A stretch of DNA of 64,000 bases from Nostoc sp. JL33 (GTDB lineage: Bacteria; Cyanobacteriota; Cyanobacteriia; Cyanobacteriales; Nostocaceae): assembly GCF_017114985.1 (NCBI RefSeq), contig NZ_JABXKP010000052.1, positions 86,222 to 150,221 of the forward strand, given 5' to 3'. Position 1 is the stretch's first letter, and each line of letters starts with the position of its first letter. Shown in pieces: positions 18,758 through 27,837 of this stretch. A model generated the notes under the pieces. It searched no databases. It worked only from the letters and a program-made list of their open reading frames with translations, and was not told the DNA's origin. The translations under genes and the position numbers were made by a program.

Positions 18758-19058
18758 GCCACTATTGCTCTGTCAGTGGTCAATTGTCTCACATCTCGCA
18801 CTTAGCGCTGGCGATTAGAAATCGCGGCTATACAAACGTTCGCGTAGCGTCTCGCAGAGAAGTCCACGGAGGTGGACTAAGAAAAAATCAAAGGTTTTTA
18901 CCACCTCCGTGGGTTTCGCCTGTGTAGCCAAGCCAGTGCGTTGGGCGGGCAATGCCCGACTTGAAGCACCTGGCGCGCGACTTCCAGTCGCCTGGTGCAA
19001 GATATAAGTTGTGGTTTTCCACAGACCACTGATAAATGACTAATGACCCTTGACTCGT
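18758..19058. repeat. Gene-free spacer with the inverted copy of the 6726 repeat
   Basis: The 301-bp gap between the mannosidase and psbN contains, at 18913-18995, the reverse complement of 6726-6806. At 18838-18880 it has a GCGTCTCGCAGAGAAG unit followed by the palindrome-like GTCCACGGAGGTGGAC, the same two modules found at 6981-7010. No gene is seen. Confidence 0.8.
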
Positions 19059-19190
19059 TTAATCTTCGTGGTCATCAAACGGATCGTTCAATTGCTTGCT
19101 AGGAGGGCCAAAGGAGGTATAAATCGACAGTCCGGTGATGGCAACCACCACGACAGCCACAGAAATGCTAAGAACTATTGCGGGTTCCAT
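19059..19190 (-). CDS. psbN: Photosystem II protein PsbN
   Basis: A 43-residue single-span thylakoid protein needed for assembly or repair of photosystem II reaction centres rather than being a stable subunit. It translates as MEPAIVLSISVAVVVVAITG followed by LSIYTSFGPPSKQLNDPFDD and HED. The N-terminal membrane helix and the GPPSKxLxDPFxxHED tail are diagnostic. It is transcribed away from psbH, the conserved cyanobacterial/chloroplast arrangement on opposite strands. Confidence 0.96.
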   Translation of the reverse strand: MEPAIVLSISVAVVVVAITGLSIYTSFGPPSKQLNDPFDDHED

Positions 19191-19275
19191 AATTGAGAGA
19201 TAGATGATGAGTGCTATTCTTATAGAATATTACAGAAGATTAAAAAAAGCTTTGGGAAGTAATATTAGGTGAACT

Positions 19276-19479
19276 ATGGCACAAAGGACTTGGTTGGGAG
19301 ATATCCTGAAACCCCTGAACTCTGAGTATGGGAAGGTGGCTCCAGGATGGGGTACTACCCCTGTGATGGGTGTTTTTATTTTGCTATTTTTCGTGTTTCT
19401 GCTGATTATTCTGCAACTTTACAATAAATCACTGTTGATTCAGGATGTACTTGTCGATTGGCGGAGTTTAGGACGCTAA
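19276..19479 (+). CDS. psbH: Photosystem II phosphoprotein PsbH
   Basis: A 67-residue PSII subunit near CP47, stabilising QB-site function and assembly. It has the family N-terminus [20 protein letters not shown], the WGTTPVMG motif, one membrane helix (about 31-50) and the lumenal tail. As in other cyanobacteria, it lacks the N-terminal phosphorylation extension of plants. A terminator follows within 45 bases, so it is probably monocistronic. Confidence 0.97.
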   Translation: MAQRTWLGDILKPLNSEYGKVAPGWGTTPVMGVFILLFFVFLLIILQLYNKSLLIQDVLVDWRSLGR

Positions 19480-19520
19480 CGGATACACAGCCATCAAGTT
19501 TGGATAACAAGTTAAATCAC

Positions 19521-19543
19521 ACCCGGTTTTTCCGGGTTTTTTT
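19521..19543 (+). terminator. Rho-independent terminator after psbH
   Basis: Stem ACCCGG (19521-19526) pairs with CCGGGT (19532-19537) around a short T loop and is followed by a run of T residues to 19543. Confidence 0.85.
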
Positions 19544-19705
19544 GTTAACGGTCAGTGCACCCTAACTATATTTATATAAAATATGTTTGTAGTCCGATAA
19601 AAACAAAACGTCACGCTCGGCGTAAACGCCTTAAACCGTTTTTATCCCTGGCATGTTCACGCAGTGTTCCCGAAGGGTACGCACAGGTTTTTCAACGAGT
19701 ATTCT

Positions 19706-19711
19706 TATAAT
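19706..19711 (+). promoter_or_regulatory. Possible -10 box upstream of tatA
   Basis: TATAAT at 19706-19711, 45 bases before the tatA ATG. No good -35 box is visible at the normal distance, so this is tentative. Confidence 0.35.
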
Positions 19712-19755
19712 ATGTGAGTTTCTGTAGTGGTTCTATAATTTATAGGAGACAAAAA

Positions 19756-20028
19756 ATGAATATATTTGGTATCGGTCTGCCGGAAATGGCTGTAATTATG
19801 GTAGTGGCGCTGTTAATCTTTGGCCCAAAAAAGCTGCCAGAGATTGGTCGGAGTGTGGGTAAAACAATTCGTAGTTTCCAAGAAGCTTCCAAGGACTTTC
19901 AAAACGAGTTTCAAAAAGAAGCAGAACAGTTAGAAGAAGTTGTAAAGACTACTGCTGAATTGGAACCTAAACAAATCCACTCTGCTAAATCTGAGCAAGA
20001 TACCGCTAGTTCTTCCCAAGCTAGCTAG
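19756..20028 (+). CDS. tatA: Twin-arginine translocase subunit TatA/TatB family
   Basis: A 90-residue Tat translocase component. It has a short N-terminal membrane helix (MAVIMVVALLIFG), the FGPKKLPEIG hinge, an amphipathic helix (SVGKTIRSFQEASKDF) and a charged variable tail, as expected for TatA/E proteins that form the pore for folded proteins in cytoplasmic and thylakoid membranes. I place the start at ATG 19756 because AGGAG precedes it at 19744-19748; an in-frame ATG further upstream has no such site. TatB cannot be fully excluded from sequence alone. Confidence 0.92.
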   Translation: MNIFGIGLPEMAVIMVVALLIFGPKKLPEIGRSVGKTIRSFQEASKDFQNEFQKEAEQLEEVVKTTAELEPKQIHSAKSEQDTASSSQAS

Positions 20029-20039
20029 GAGAACATACG

Positions 20040-20078
20040 AATTTTGGATTTTGGATTTTGGATTTTGGATTTTAGATT
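20040..20078. repeat. TTTTGGA heptamer array
   Basis: Five tandem, near-perfect TTTTGGA units after tatA. The inverted form (AATCTAAAATC) closes the same gap at 20281-20300, with a CTCTGCGAGACGCTACGCG repeat at 20213-20240 in between. The region 20029-20317 has no gene; open frames in it are built from repeats. Confidence 0.8.
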
Positions 20079-20317
20079 GTTTTGCGGTTTACAGCAACGT
20101 CTCTGGTGAACGTAACAAATCCAAAGGATGCTCGTTCCGACGCTGCGCTATCGTCAATCTAAAATCACTAAGCCTTGTACCATTGCGGTCTAGTTTCAAT
20201 CCAAAAGACGCTCTCTGCGAGACGCTACGCGTAGCTTGTCCTCCGCAGGAGTACGGAGACTCGCTAACGCTACGCTATCGCAAATCTAAAATCTAAAATT
20301 GATTGACTGTAGGCAAA

Positions 20318-20959
20318 ATGACAGAAGCTGTTACGCAACCAGCTTTGGTGATTCCCCAGCTAATTGTCGGGTTGGGGAATCCAGAAGCTAAGTACGACCA
20401 AACACGCCATAATATCGGCTTTGCTGCTGTAGAAACTCTCTCCCGTTCTTGGCGCATTCCCTTAGCAGAAAACCGCAAGTTTCAGGGTGAGTATGGCGAG
20501 GGTATGGCCTCAGGTGGAGGTAAAATTCGCTTGCTAAAGCCGTTAACTTATATGAATCGCTCAGGACAGTCAATACAAGCGGTGACAAGTTGGTATAAAT
20601 TGCCGCCTGAGTCAGTGCTAGTGATTTATGACGATATGGATTTGCCCTTGGGAAAAACTCGTCTGCGCTTATCTGGTTCCGCCGGGGGACATAACGGCAT
20701 GAAAAGTGCGATCGCGCATCTTAGTACCCAAAACTTTCCCCGTTTGCGAATCGGTATTGGTAAACCCAAAGGTGCAGCTAATAACGATGATTCCGATGCT
20801 GTCTCCCATGTGCTGGGGCGATTTTCCTCTGCCGAAAATCAGCAAATGTCTCTTGTACTTCAGTTCGTGGTTGAGTGTATTGAACTAAGCCTCAAACAGG
20901 GAGTAGAAAAGGCGATGAATCTTTGTAATAGCCGCACCATTAATAATTCTGACTCTTAG
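20318..20959 (+). CDS. pth: Peptidyl-tRNA hydrolase
   Basis: Pth releases peptides from prematurely dissociated peptidyl-tRNA. Family signatures are VGLGNPEAKYDQTRHNIGF with the catalytic His and substrate-binding Asn residues, LLKPLTYMNRSG, VIYDDMDLPLGKTRLR with the catalytic Asp, and GSAGGHNGMKS. The product is about 213 residues from ATG 20318; a TTG at 20303 would add five residues with no support. The short C-terminal tail after about residue 195 is variable in the family. Confidence 0.95.
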   Translation: MTEAVTQPALVIPQLIVGLGNPEAKYDQTRHNIGFAAVETLSRSWRIPLAENRKFQGEYGEGMASGGGKIRLLKPLTYMNRSGQSIQAVTSWYKLPPESVLVIYDDMDLPLGKTRLRLSGSAGGHNGMKSAIAHLSTQNFPRLRIGIGKPKGAANNDDSDAVSHVLGRFSSAENQQMSLVLQFVVECIELSLKQGVEKAMNLCNSRTINNSDS

Positions 20960-21205
20960 GGTTGGATGAATACTGTCCTATCAGCGAGAACAAAGTCAGC
21001 TAACCGATGTTTGAAGGCGCTTATTTTGGTTGATGAGCAGCGATTTTAGCTTGCTCTATCCAACCAAGATAAAGCCCTTAACGGAAGCATCTCAATGAGT
21101 GTAAAGAACCTTGTAAAACCTCACTCCAACCCTCTCCGTGGGTTCGGAGAGGGAGCAAGAATTTTGTTTCTCATCTGTGATAAAATATGATTATATTTAC
21201 AGGTT

Positions 21206-21550
21206 TTAAAAGTTAATTCTGCCCTGATTTAGTAATTTATATCCAGATGCTAATGCTGCAAAAGAAATTATGAAATCCCATAAGCTAGTTGGCTTTAAAA
21301 TAACTCCACCACTTAAGAAAACTAGTACTATGCCAATGCCTAGAAAAATCCATCCCAAGTTACCAGTTTCTCTACGAAAAAAAACTAATGCAAATACACC
21401 TATCATAGTTGCGAAAACTGAAGCTGTAGCAGGTAATGTCCGGTAAGAATATGAATAGTAACCGCTAACAAATATGATGTTTTGACCAAAAAAGTATAAG
21501 CCTATAAAAATTAGGATTAAACCTATAAGTCTGATTAACAGTCTGCTCAT
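21206..21550 (-). CDS. Small integral membrane protein, unknown
   Basis: A 114-residue protein with four predicted membrane segments: residues about 5-27 (LIRLIGLILIFIGLYFFG), 38-58, 66-86 (GWIFLGIGIVLVFLSGGVIL) and 91-107. No family is recognised and no neighbour suggests a role. It starts at ATG with the first helix right behind it and is flanked by gene-free DNA. Confidence 0.6.
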   Translation of the reverse strand: MSRLLIRLIGLILIFIGLYFFGQNIIFVSGYYSYSYRTLPATASVFATMIGVFALVFFRRETGNLGWIFLGIGIVLVFLSGGVILKPTSLWDFIISFAALASGYKLLNQGRINF

Positions 21551-21961
21551 AATATTTTTATATTTTTAATGGCTGCACCCAATTTTGATCCGATTATACG
21601 GCAGTTTTTTAAATAGTACTAAATTTTACCTTAAATACTATTATTAAGTGAATACACGCAATAAGAATGCCGCCTGTCTGAAGATGTAAGTACAACTAAT
21701 GTTGATTACATAAAGTAGTCCTTGCCAGTGTTTGATCAAGGTGCTTTAATAGCGATGTCTGACGACAAGAAGCAGAGCTTCTACGCATTGGGCAAAACAG
21801 TCATACTTACAGAATATGTACAAGACACGCAGCGACTCGACATCAGACATTGCTGCTAGTGTTGATAAAATTACAGACTCAAAACATTAAACTCAAAGAT
21901 ATGACAAGCTAGTAGCATATCCTTGACACTAAATTCTCCCCAAAGCTGAATAGGAGTATAG
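21551..21961. other. 411-bp gene-free region upstream of the stomatin-like gene
   Basis: No gene seen. TTGACA at 21923-21928 could be a -35 element for the downstream gene, but no matching -10 box is obvious. AGGAG at 21952-21956 is the ribosome site of the gene starting at 21962. A GAAGCAGAGCTTC hairpin lies near 21769. Confidence 0.5.
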
Positions 21962-22807
21962 ATGGAGCCAATAATCATTTTTATAGTTTTAGTGCTTATA
22001 GGTTATGCCTTAGGTTCTGCAAAACTGATTAATCAAGGTAATGAAGCCCTAGTCGAACGCCTGGGGCGGTATCATCGCAAACTTAAGCCAGGGCTGAACT
22101 TTATTGTTCCCTTGGTGGATCAGGTTGTGATGGAAGATACCACGCGAGAGCAAATTTTAGACATCAAGCCTCAGAATGTGATCACCCAAGATAATATTTC
22201 TGTGGAAGTGGACGCTATTGTGTACTGGCGGCTCAGAGATATTGAGAAAAGCTTTTACGCTATTGAGGATCTGCAAGGCGCACTGACACAGGTGACTACA
22301 ACCACGCTCCGGGAAATCATTGCCCAGAACACTCTGGAGCAGACCAATGTCTCCAGAGTGGAGATGCACTCAGCTCTGTTATTCGAGTTGAATAATATAA
22401 CGGCAGATTGGGGAGTTGATATTCTCCGGTTAGATATTCAGAGAATTACCCTACCTGAGAGTGTACGCAAATCGAGGGAAGAGGAGCAAGCCGCTGAAAT
22501 CAAAAAACGGGCGGTGATTACTGAAGCACAAGGGCAAAAGGAAGCTGCTATTAAGAAAGCAGAAGGAACTATGGCTTCAGTGCAAATCATTTCTGAAGCT
22601 CTACGTTCCAATCCTGACAGTAGGGACATTCTGCGGTATCTTGTAGCTCAAGATTACGTAGATGCCAGCCAAAAACTTGGTGAGAGCAATAATGCCAAAA
22701 TTGTCTTTGTAGACCCAGCTAACTCAAGTGAAATGTTTCAGGAGTTGATAGCCGAGTCGATAGTTACAGAAGGTCACGGCAAAAAATCCGAAAATGGTAA
22801 TACTTAA
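21962..22807 (+). CDS. SPFH/stomatin-like (paraslipin) membrane protein
   Basis: A 281-residue band-7 protein. A single N-terminal membrane anchor (IIIFIVLVLIGYALG) precedes the SPFH domain (EALVERLGRYHRKLKPGLNF to about residue 165, with the typical ITQDNISVEVDAIVYWR) and a coiled coil (REEEQAAEIKKRAVITEAQG). It is closest to the stomatin-like/paraslipin group that forms oligomeric membrane scaffolds and is often linked to membrane proteases. AGGAG at 21952-21956 supports the start. It is monocistronic here, without the NfeD partner. Confidence 0.92.
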   Translation: MEPIIIFIVLVLIGYALGSAKLINQGNEALVERLGRYHRKLKPGLNFIVPLVDQVVMEDTTREQILDIKPQNVITQDNISVEVDAIVYWRLRDIEKSFYAIEDLQGALTQVTTTTLREIIAQNTLEQTNVSRVEMHSALLFELNNITADWGVDILRLDIQRITLPESVRKSREEEQAAEIKKRAVITEAQGQKEAAIKKAEGTMASVQIISEALRSNPDSRDILRYLVAQDYVDASQKLGESNNAKIVFVDPANSSEMFQELIAESIVTEGHGKKSENGNT

Positions 22808-22896
22808 GAGTCAAACAATTTTGGATTTTGGATTTTAGATTTTGGATTAACCCCATAGATAAATCTAGAATCTGCTTGCTCTGTAACATCAAGCAA

Positions 22897-23757
22897 TTAT
22901 TGGTCAGGCTGTGCGGCTTGTCTCAATAGTGCATCGGCTACTAGTGAAACATCGCGCATTTCTTGAACATCGTGAACTCGAAGGATATCAGCGCCATTAA
23001 AAATAGCAGCACAACAAGCTGCTGCTGTTCCCCAAACTCGTGCTTTGGGATCTGGTTGATTTAAAATGCGACCAATGAAACTTTTACGAGATGCTCCTAC
23101 CAAGATAGGACAGTTGAGTGTTGCCAGCGATCGCAAGCCGCGAAAAATTTCTAAATTTTGCTCATACTTCTTAGCAAAGCCAATACCAGGATCAATAATA
23201 ATTTTATCTAGGTGAATGCCCGCAGTAGTTGCTACCCCAATTTGCCGAGCCAAAAAACTATAAATCTCTTTGAGCAAATCTTGATAATCAGTCTGTTGTT
23301 GCATTGTCTGTGGTGTTCCTCGGATGTGCATTAAAATCATCGGCACACCTAACTCTGCCACTGTTGGCAACATTTCTGAGTCAAAAGTGCCACCAGAAAT
23401 ATCATTAATTATATCCGCTCCAGCTTCTACAGATGCCCTAGCTACAGCAGCACGGGTAGTATCTACAGAAATCGGGACTGAAATTTCTGGTCTTAGCACC
23501 TGTAACACCGATAGTATCCGGTCAAGTTCCTCAGCCAAAGTTATTTGCTTTGCCCCTGGTCGAGTTGATTGACCGCCCACATCGATGATGTCAGCACCAG
23601 CAGCTACCAGTGCTTGCGCCTGTATTAAAGCCGCAGAGGTCGTGTTAAACTCACCCCCATCACTAAAGCTATCAGGCGTCACATTCAAAATCCCCATCAA
23701 ATAAGTTCGCTGTCCCCAATCGAAACAGCGTCCTCGAATTATCAAATTGCTTGGCAT
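22897..23757 (-). CDS. folP: Dihydropteroate synthase
   Basis: FolP joins p-aminobenzoate to dihydropterin pyrophosphate in folate synthesis. The 286-residue TIM barrel shows MGILNVTPDSFSDGG, the DIIDVGGQSTRPG loop, NDISGG, an MHIRGTPQTMQ segment, DPGIGFAKK and GASRKSFIG, all canonical pterin and pABA site motifs. It lies 52 bases downstream of tpiA on the same strand and may be cotranscribed; a palindromic repeat sits in that gap. Confidence 0.96.
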   Translation of the reverse strand: MPSNLIIRGRCFDWGQRTYLMGILNVTPDSFSDGGEFNTTSAALIQAQALVAAGADIIDVGGQSTRPGAKQITLAEELDRILSVLQVLRPEISVPISVDTTRAAVARASVEAGADIINDISGGTFDSEMLPTVAELGVPMILMHIRGTPQTMQQQTDYQDLLKEIYSFLARQIGVATTAGIHLDKIIIDPGIGFAKKYEQNLEIFRGLRSLATLNCPILVGASRKSFIGRILNQPDPKARVWGTAAACCAAIFNGADILRVHDVQEMRDVSLVADALLRQAAQPDQ

Positions 23758-23771
23758 AAATCTACATTAGG

Positions 23772-23796
23772 CATTCCCATGCTCTGCATGGGAACG
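23772..23796. repeat. Dispersed palindrome CATTCCCATGCTCTGCATGG
   Basis: Imperfect palindrome between tpiA and folP, closely matching the arm at 9890-9914. It could act as a hairpin in the tpiA-folP transcript. Confidence 0.75.
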
Positions 23797-23809
23797 AGAA
23801 TAAGGCACA

Positions 23810-24556
23810 TCAGACTGAGTGAAAATTCACAATCCGAGCGAAACTCTCAGCTTCCAGACTTGCTCCTCCTACTAAAACACCATCAATTTCTGGTTGAGCC
23901 ATGATCTCATCAATATTATTCGGCTTGACTGAGCCGCCATATTGAATTGATACATTCGGATTACTCAACTGGCTACGAATTAAGCCAATTATCCGATTAG
24001 CTTCCACTGTTTCACAAGTATCACCCGTGCCTATCGCCCAAATTGGTTCATAAGCAATTACCAAATTATTCTGATCAATATCTACCAAGCCTTTGTCGAG
24101 TTGGAGAGTAATCACTGATTCAGTTTCTCCCGCATCTCGTTGTTGTTTAGTTTCGCCAACACAGAGAATTGGGGTTAAACCAAACCTTTGAGCAGTTCGG
24201 AGGCGTAGATTAACGGTGCCATCGGTTTCACCAAAGTATTGCCGTCGTTCACTATGACCGACAATCACAAAGCGCACACCACTTTCTGTCAGCATTGGGG
24301 CAGAAATCTCACCCGTATAGGCTCCATATTCTTCCCAGTGGACATTTTGCGCCCCCAGTTGGATGAGGCTACCGTGCAACGTCTTGGACAAAACACTTAA
24401 ATCAGTGAACGGAGGGCACAATATCACTTCTCGCCCGTCGGGGGTTTCCTCTAAGTGGGGCAGAAATCCTTGTAAAAACTCCTGGGTCTCTGCCTGGGTT
24501 TTGAACATTTTCCAGTTGCCGGCAATAACGATTTTCCGCACAGGTAATTTAGTCAA
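23810..24556 (-). CDS. tpiA: Triosephosphate isomerase
   Basis: Interconverts glyceraldehyde 3-phosphate and dihydroxyacetone phosphate for glycolysis and the Calvin cycle. The protein has AGNWKM with the substrate Asn/Lys, VGHSERR with the catalytic His, [10 protein letters not shown] with the catalytic Glu and the phosphate-binding YGGSV and GVLVGGASL loops. The 248-residue frame begins at a TTG; a GTG at 24541 would give the common [12 protein letters not shown] start and is equally likely. folP follows. Confidence 0.96.
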   Translation of the reverse strand: MTKLPVRKIVIAGNWKMFKTQAETQEFLQGFLPHLEETPDGREVILCPPFTDLSVLSKTLHGSLIQLGAQNVHWEEYGAYTGEISAPMLTESGVRFVIVGHSERRQYFGETDGTVNLRLRTAQRFGLTPILCVGETKQQRDAGETESVITLQLDKGLVDIDQNNLVIAYEPIWAIGTGDTCETVEANRIIGLIRSQLSNPNVSIQYGGSVKPNNIDEIMAQPEIDGVLVGGASLEAESFARIVNFHSV

Positions 24557-24619
24557 GATTCTAACGCGTTATTTAGATGCATTTTTCAGTTTATGACTTT
24601 TTGTTAGCCATTAGTCTAC

Positions 24620-24778
24620 TAATTGGGCATTGGGCATGGGGCATTGGGCATACTTATTCCCCTTGTCTGGCTTGTCTGCCTCATCTCGCCAAACCGCTCC
24701 TAAAAATAACTAGGATAGTAAACGGGGTGTATTTAAAATTTAAAATCTAAAATTTAAAATCTAAAATCTAAAATTGAT
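24620..24778. repeat. TTGGGCA and AAATTTAAAATCT tandem repeats
   Basis: ATTGGGCATGGGGCATTGGG-type units (about 24625-24655) are the inverse of the TGCCCAA arrays that flank ruvB. Then AAAATTTAAAATCTAAAATT units occupy 24733-24775, directly before the next start codon. Confidence 0.75.
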
Positions 24779-26260
24779 ATGACTTCGACATTGCCCTTGC
24801 CTGAACCTGATCAAAGCGATTCCACCAACACTGATGCAAATTCTCTCAGCTGGGAGGAAGAACTGGATAATGCTATTTTCAGTTTTGAAGACATTCAAAC
24901 AGAACTGAATTATAAACAAGCACAAACGGCGCTACGAAACTTGGTAGCCAATCTTGACCTCACCCCCCAAGAAAAAACCGGGTTAGAGGCGGAAATTGCT
25001 GATTTGGAAACCATGCTGGGGAAGTTAGACCGCATGGTGGTACAGATTGCGGCTTTTGGCATGGTGGGACGTGGGAAGTCTTCGCTACTCAATGCTTTGG
25101 TTGGGCAAACAGTATTTGAAACTGGGCCGCTGCACGGTGTCACTCGTGCTGCACAAACAGTTAATTGGAGTATTAGTGAAGAGACGATTGGGGAAACTGA
25201 ACGTGCTTTGCGAGTCACTCTCCCTGGTGTAGGTCAATCCCAGGTGGAATTAATTGATACTCCTGGGTTAGACGAAGTAGATGGTGCAACCCGTGCCGCG
25301 TTAGCTGAACAGATTGCAAAACTTGCCGATTTGATTCTGTTTGTGATATCTGGCGACATGACAAAGCTGGAATACATGGCTCTTTCTCAGTTGCGGGAAG
25401 CAGGTAAACCGATCATTCTGGTGTTTAACAAAGTAGACCAGTATCCAGAAGCAGACCGGATGGCAATTTATCACAAAATCCGGGATGAAAGGGTGCGGGA
25501 ATTACTCACACCTTTAGAAATTGTTATGGCTGCGGCATCGCCATTAGTGAAGACGGCGATTCGTCGCCCTGATGGTAGTAGGGGCATACAGTTGCGTACA
25601 GGGAATGCGAAAGTTGAGGAACTGAAGCTGAAAATTTTGGAGATTCTGCACCGTGAGGGTAAAGCCTTGGTTGCCCTCAATACTATGCTTTATGCCGACA
25701 TTGTAAATGAGCAATTGATTGAGCGAAAACTGATGATTCGGGAACAGAATGCGAATCAGTTGATTTGGAAGGCTGTGATGACTAAGGCATTAGCGATCGC
25801 ACTCAATCCCGTAACTGTGGTAGATATTCTCAGTAGTGTGGTTATTGATATCGCTCTGATTTTGGGTTTATCTAAACTCTATGGCTTCTCAATGACCGAA
25901 GCCGGGGCTGTACAATTGCTACAAAAAATCGCCCTGAGTATGGGCGGAATTGGTGCTAGTGAATTGTTGGCAAATTTGGGCTTGAGTGGATTAAAAACTT
26001 TACTTGGGATCTCTGCAACAGCTACGGGTGGCATTGCGCTAGGCCCTTATATATCGGTAGCAATCACCCAAGGGGGAGTAGCTGGTGTTTCTTCTTACGG
26101 GATTGGACAAGTTACCAAAGTTTATTTAGCTAATGGCGCGACTTGGGGGCCTGATGGGCCAAAAGCAGTGATTAATCGGATTTTGACAAACCTAGATGAG
26201 ACTTCAATTCTCAACCGGATTAAAGATGAATTACTCTACAAGGTAAAACTCAGAAAGTGA
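24779..26260 (+). CDS. Membrane-associated GTPase with C-terminal DUF697-like region
   Basis: A 493-residue protein. An N-terminal acidic helical segment (to about 85) leads into an Era/dynamin-like G domain: GMVGRGKSS (G1), TRAAQTVNW region (G2), DTPGLDEVD (G3) and FNKVDQYP (G4). The C-terminal third has several hydrophobic helices (LAIALNPVTVVDILSSVVID, LGLSKLYGF, GGIGASELLANLG, TGGIALGPYISVAI), the pattern of DUF697/YcjF-type proteins. It is probably a peripheral or integral inner-membrane GTPase with unknown targets. It is convergent with the HNH-like gene at 26395. Confidence 0.85.
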   Translation: MTSTLPLPEPDQSDSTNTDANSLSWEEELDNAIFSFEDIQTELNYKQAQTALRNLVANLDLTPQEKTGLEAEIADLETMLGKLDRMVVQIAAFGMVGRGKSSLLNALVGQTVFETGPLHGVTRAAQTVNWSISEETIGETERALRVTLPGVGQSQVELIDTPGLDEVDGATRAALAEQIAKLADLILFVISGDMTKLEYMALSQLREAGKPIILVFNKVDQYPEADRMAIYHKIRDERVRELLTPLEIVMAAASPLVKTAIRRPDGSRGIQLRTGNAKVEELKLKILEILHREGKALVALNTMLYADIVNEQLIERKLMIREQNANQLIWKAVMTKALAIALNPVTVVDILSSVVIDIALILGLSKLYGFSMTEAGAVQLLQKIALSMGGIGASELLANLGLSGLKTLLGISATATGGIALGPYISVAITQGGVAGVSSYGIGQVTKVYLANGATWGPDGPKAVINRILTNLDETSILNRIKDELLYKVKLRK

Positions 26261-26270
26261 TGCATATAAG

Positions 26271-26340
26271 ATAAAACCTCACCCTCAATCCCTCTCCTTG
26301 GTAAGGAGAGGGAAGCCGGAGGCAGAGTGAGGTTTTATAT
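26271..26340. terminator. Long inverted repeat between convergent genes
   Basis: ATAAAACCTCAC at about 26271-26282 pairs with GTGAGGTTTTAT at about 26327-26338, enclosing CCCTCTCCTTGGTAAGGAGAGGG. It lies between two convergent genes and may act as a bidirectional terminator. The inner CCCTCTCC hairpin is also found near 21133 (CCTCTCCGTGGGTTCGGAGAGG). Confidence 0.6.
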
Positions 26341-26394
26341 TTAATTTGACCCACTTACTTAAGTGCGATCGCTCCCATTTATCAAAATACTATT

Positions 26395-27426
26395 TCAGAG
26401 CGCAGAACTATCAAACGCACTCTTGTAAGCATCAGCAGTTTCTATCCCAAAACCTCCAGCTTGGACATGACGAATTAGCGATTGAATGATGGGTACAGCA
26501 ATACTAATACCAAATAAAGAATTCAAGCCTGCGATAACCACTGGTGCTGACAAAATGACTGTAAATTCTGGAAATAAAGCTAACACAGCCACCAAAACCA
26601 AAAAAACAATTGGTGTCGCAATACCTGCTGTCTTTGCTGCTTCAAAAATTAGATTTTTAAACTCTTCAACAGTAATCTCGCCCCGATAAAGATCCAAAGA
26701 ATAGGAAATCGCTGTTACTACAACCTGGGTGAGAATAGCTGTTCCCGTTGCAGTAATACCAAGTCTAGCGATTGTTCCAGAATTGCTGACAATAGAATCT
26801 ACCGCATTATAAACCCGAATATAAAACTGCTCGCCAACGGTCATTACTTTGGCACCTCGGCGGAGATTGTCAACGCCTACTTCCCAAAGGATATTATCAG
26901 CAGCATTCGAGCCACCTTGGGAACGTGGATTGATGTGACTACCGTGTTTATCCCGAAGAAATTGACGAATTGTATATTCTTTGGCTTCAAGCTTTGATGT
27001 GCCAGGAATTTTCTCAAAAAGCTTCATCACATCCGCATCAGAGCGAGGTAAGTCTCCCACCCGAACACCAGCACGATATCTCAGCCTATTTGCAATCTTT
27101 GGCATCTCTTGGGCTAATTGGGCAGCTGTCTGTGGTAAATTTTGCAAAGCATCAGCCATAACCATGCTAGATGTAGCAACTCCAACAGCAGTTTCTTCAA
27201 ATGTTTTACTAACATTTTGAATAGTTTGAAAACCTGACTGTGCTGCTATGGTTGACAAACTTTGTAAATCATTAACTGCATGGATGCTTGAAGTAGTCAT
27301 CTCGGTAGTAGCGTTTTTTATTCCATCAACTACCTCATCCATACCGTTTACGACATTGTTGGCTACTTCTTCAGCTTTATCTCTAACCGTATCTGCCAAC
27401 TTCTGAGCTTGGTTGATAAAATCCAT
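26395..27426 (-). CDS. Membrane protein with HNH-like motif, unknown
   Basis: A 343-residue protein. The first 115 residues are amphipathic helices rich in Ala/Val/Asn/Thr (DFINQAQKLADTVRDKAEEV), resembling phasin or apolipoprotein-like coils. Residues about 160-178 read KHGSHINPRSQGGSNAADN, followed by an N187, which fits the HNH/HNN nuclease fold (H164, N178 and N187 as candidate triad; H-x-N-P-x-S-x-G-G-S). The C-terminal third has strong hydrophobic stretches (TPIVFLVLVAVLALFPEFTV, PVVIAGLNSLFGISIAVPII). The combination is unusual. Nuclease activity is only suggested by the motif; zinc-ligand cysteines are absent. Confidence 0.7.
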   Translation of the reverse strand: MDFINQAQKLADTVRDKAEEVANNVVNGMDEVVDGIKNATTEMTTSSIHAVNDLQSLSTIAAQSGFQTIQNVSKTFEETAVGVATSSMVMADALQNLPQTAAQLAQEMPKIANRLRYRAGVRVGDLPRSDADVMKLFEKIPGTSKLEAKEYTIRQFLRDKHGSHINPRSQGGSNAADNILWEVGVDNLRRGAKVMTVGEQFYIRVYNAVDSIVSNSGTIARLGITATGTAILTQVVVTAISYSLDLYRGEITVEEFKNLIFEAAKTAGIATPIVFLVLVAVLALFPEFTVILSAPVVIAGLNSLFGISIAVPIIQSLIRHVQAGGFGIETADAYKSAFDSSAL

Positions 27427-27837
27427 GTTTTAGTAACCTTTCATTTCTGCTGTGGAGTGTTTGCTCCAGTTTCTCTTTTTAAGACTGAGAACCACCTCAG
27501 CATTAATGACGAATTTACTGGCAAAATTATTAAAGAGATAGTAATCAATTTATATCGTTCATGTATATTACTTTCAAAAACTGAACTATCCGACTATAGA
27601 GGTGTGCAGTTGAGTGAGATACAAAAACTTTGCTGAAATGATTTTACAGCAATGACTTTGGTGTTGTCATCCAATCGATAACCGCTATAAATCAGTTGTG
27701 ACATTGGGCAGCAGACGGCGGCATCAGTTAGTCCGACCCGATCGCAGCTAGAAAGAGATTCGCTCGATAAAGTCTATGGAGTCGAAAGTTGCAAAGATAC
27801 TAACAGCAATGGTTATCCCAAGTACTAAAAAATAGTC
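27427..27837. other. 411-bp gene-free region
   Basis: No supported gene, hairpin terminator or repeat array was seen. One short open frame overlaps the 5' end of the gene at 27426 but has no coding features. Confidence 0.5.

Noticed and set aside
20051..20296. 81-codon plus-strand open frame before pth
   Set aside because: Built from TTTTGGA heptamers and the CTCTGCGAGACGC repeat; no protein features.
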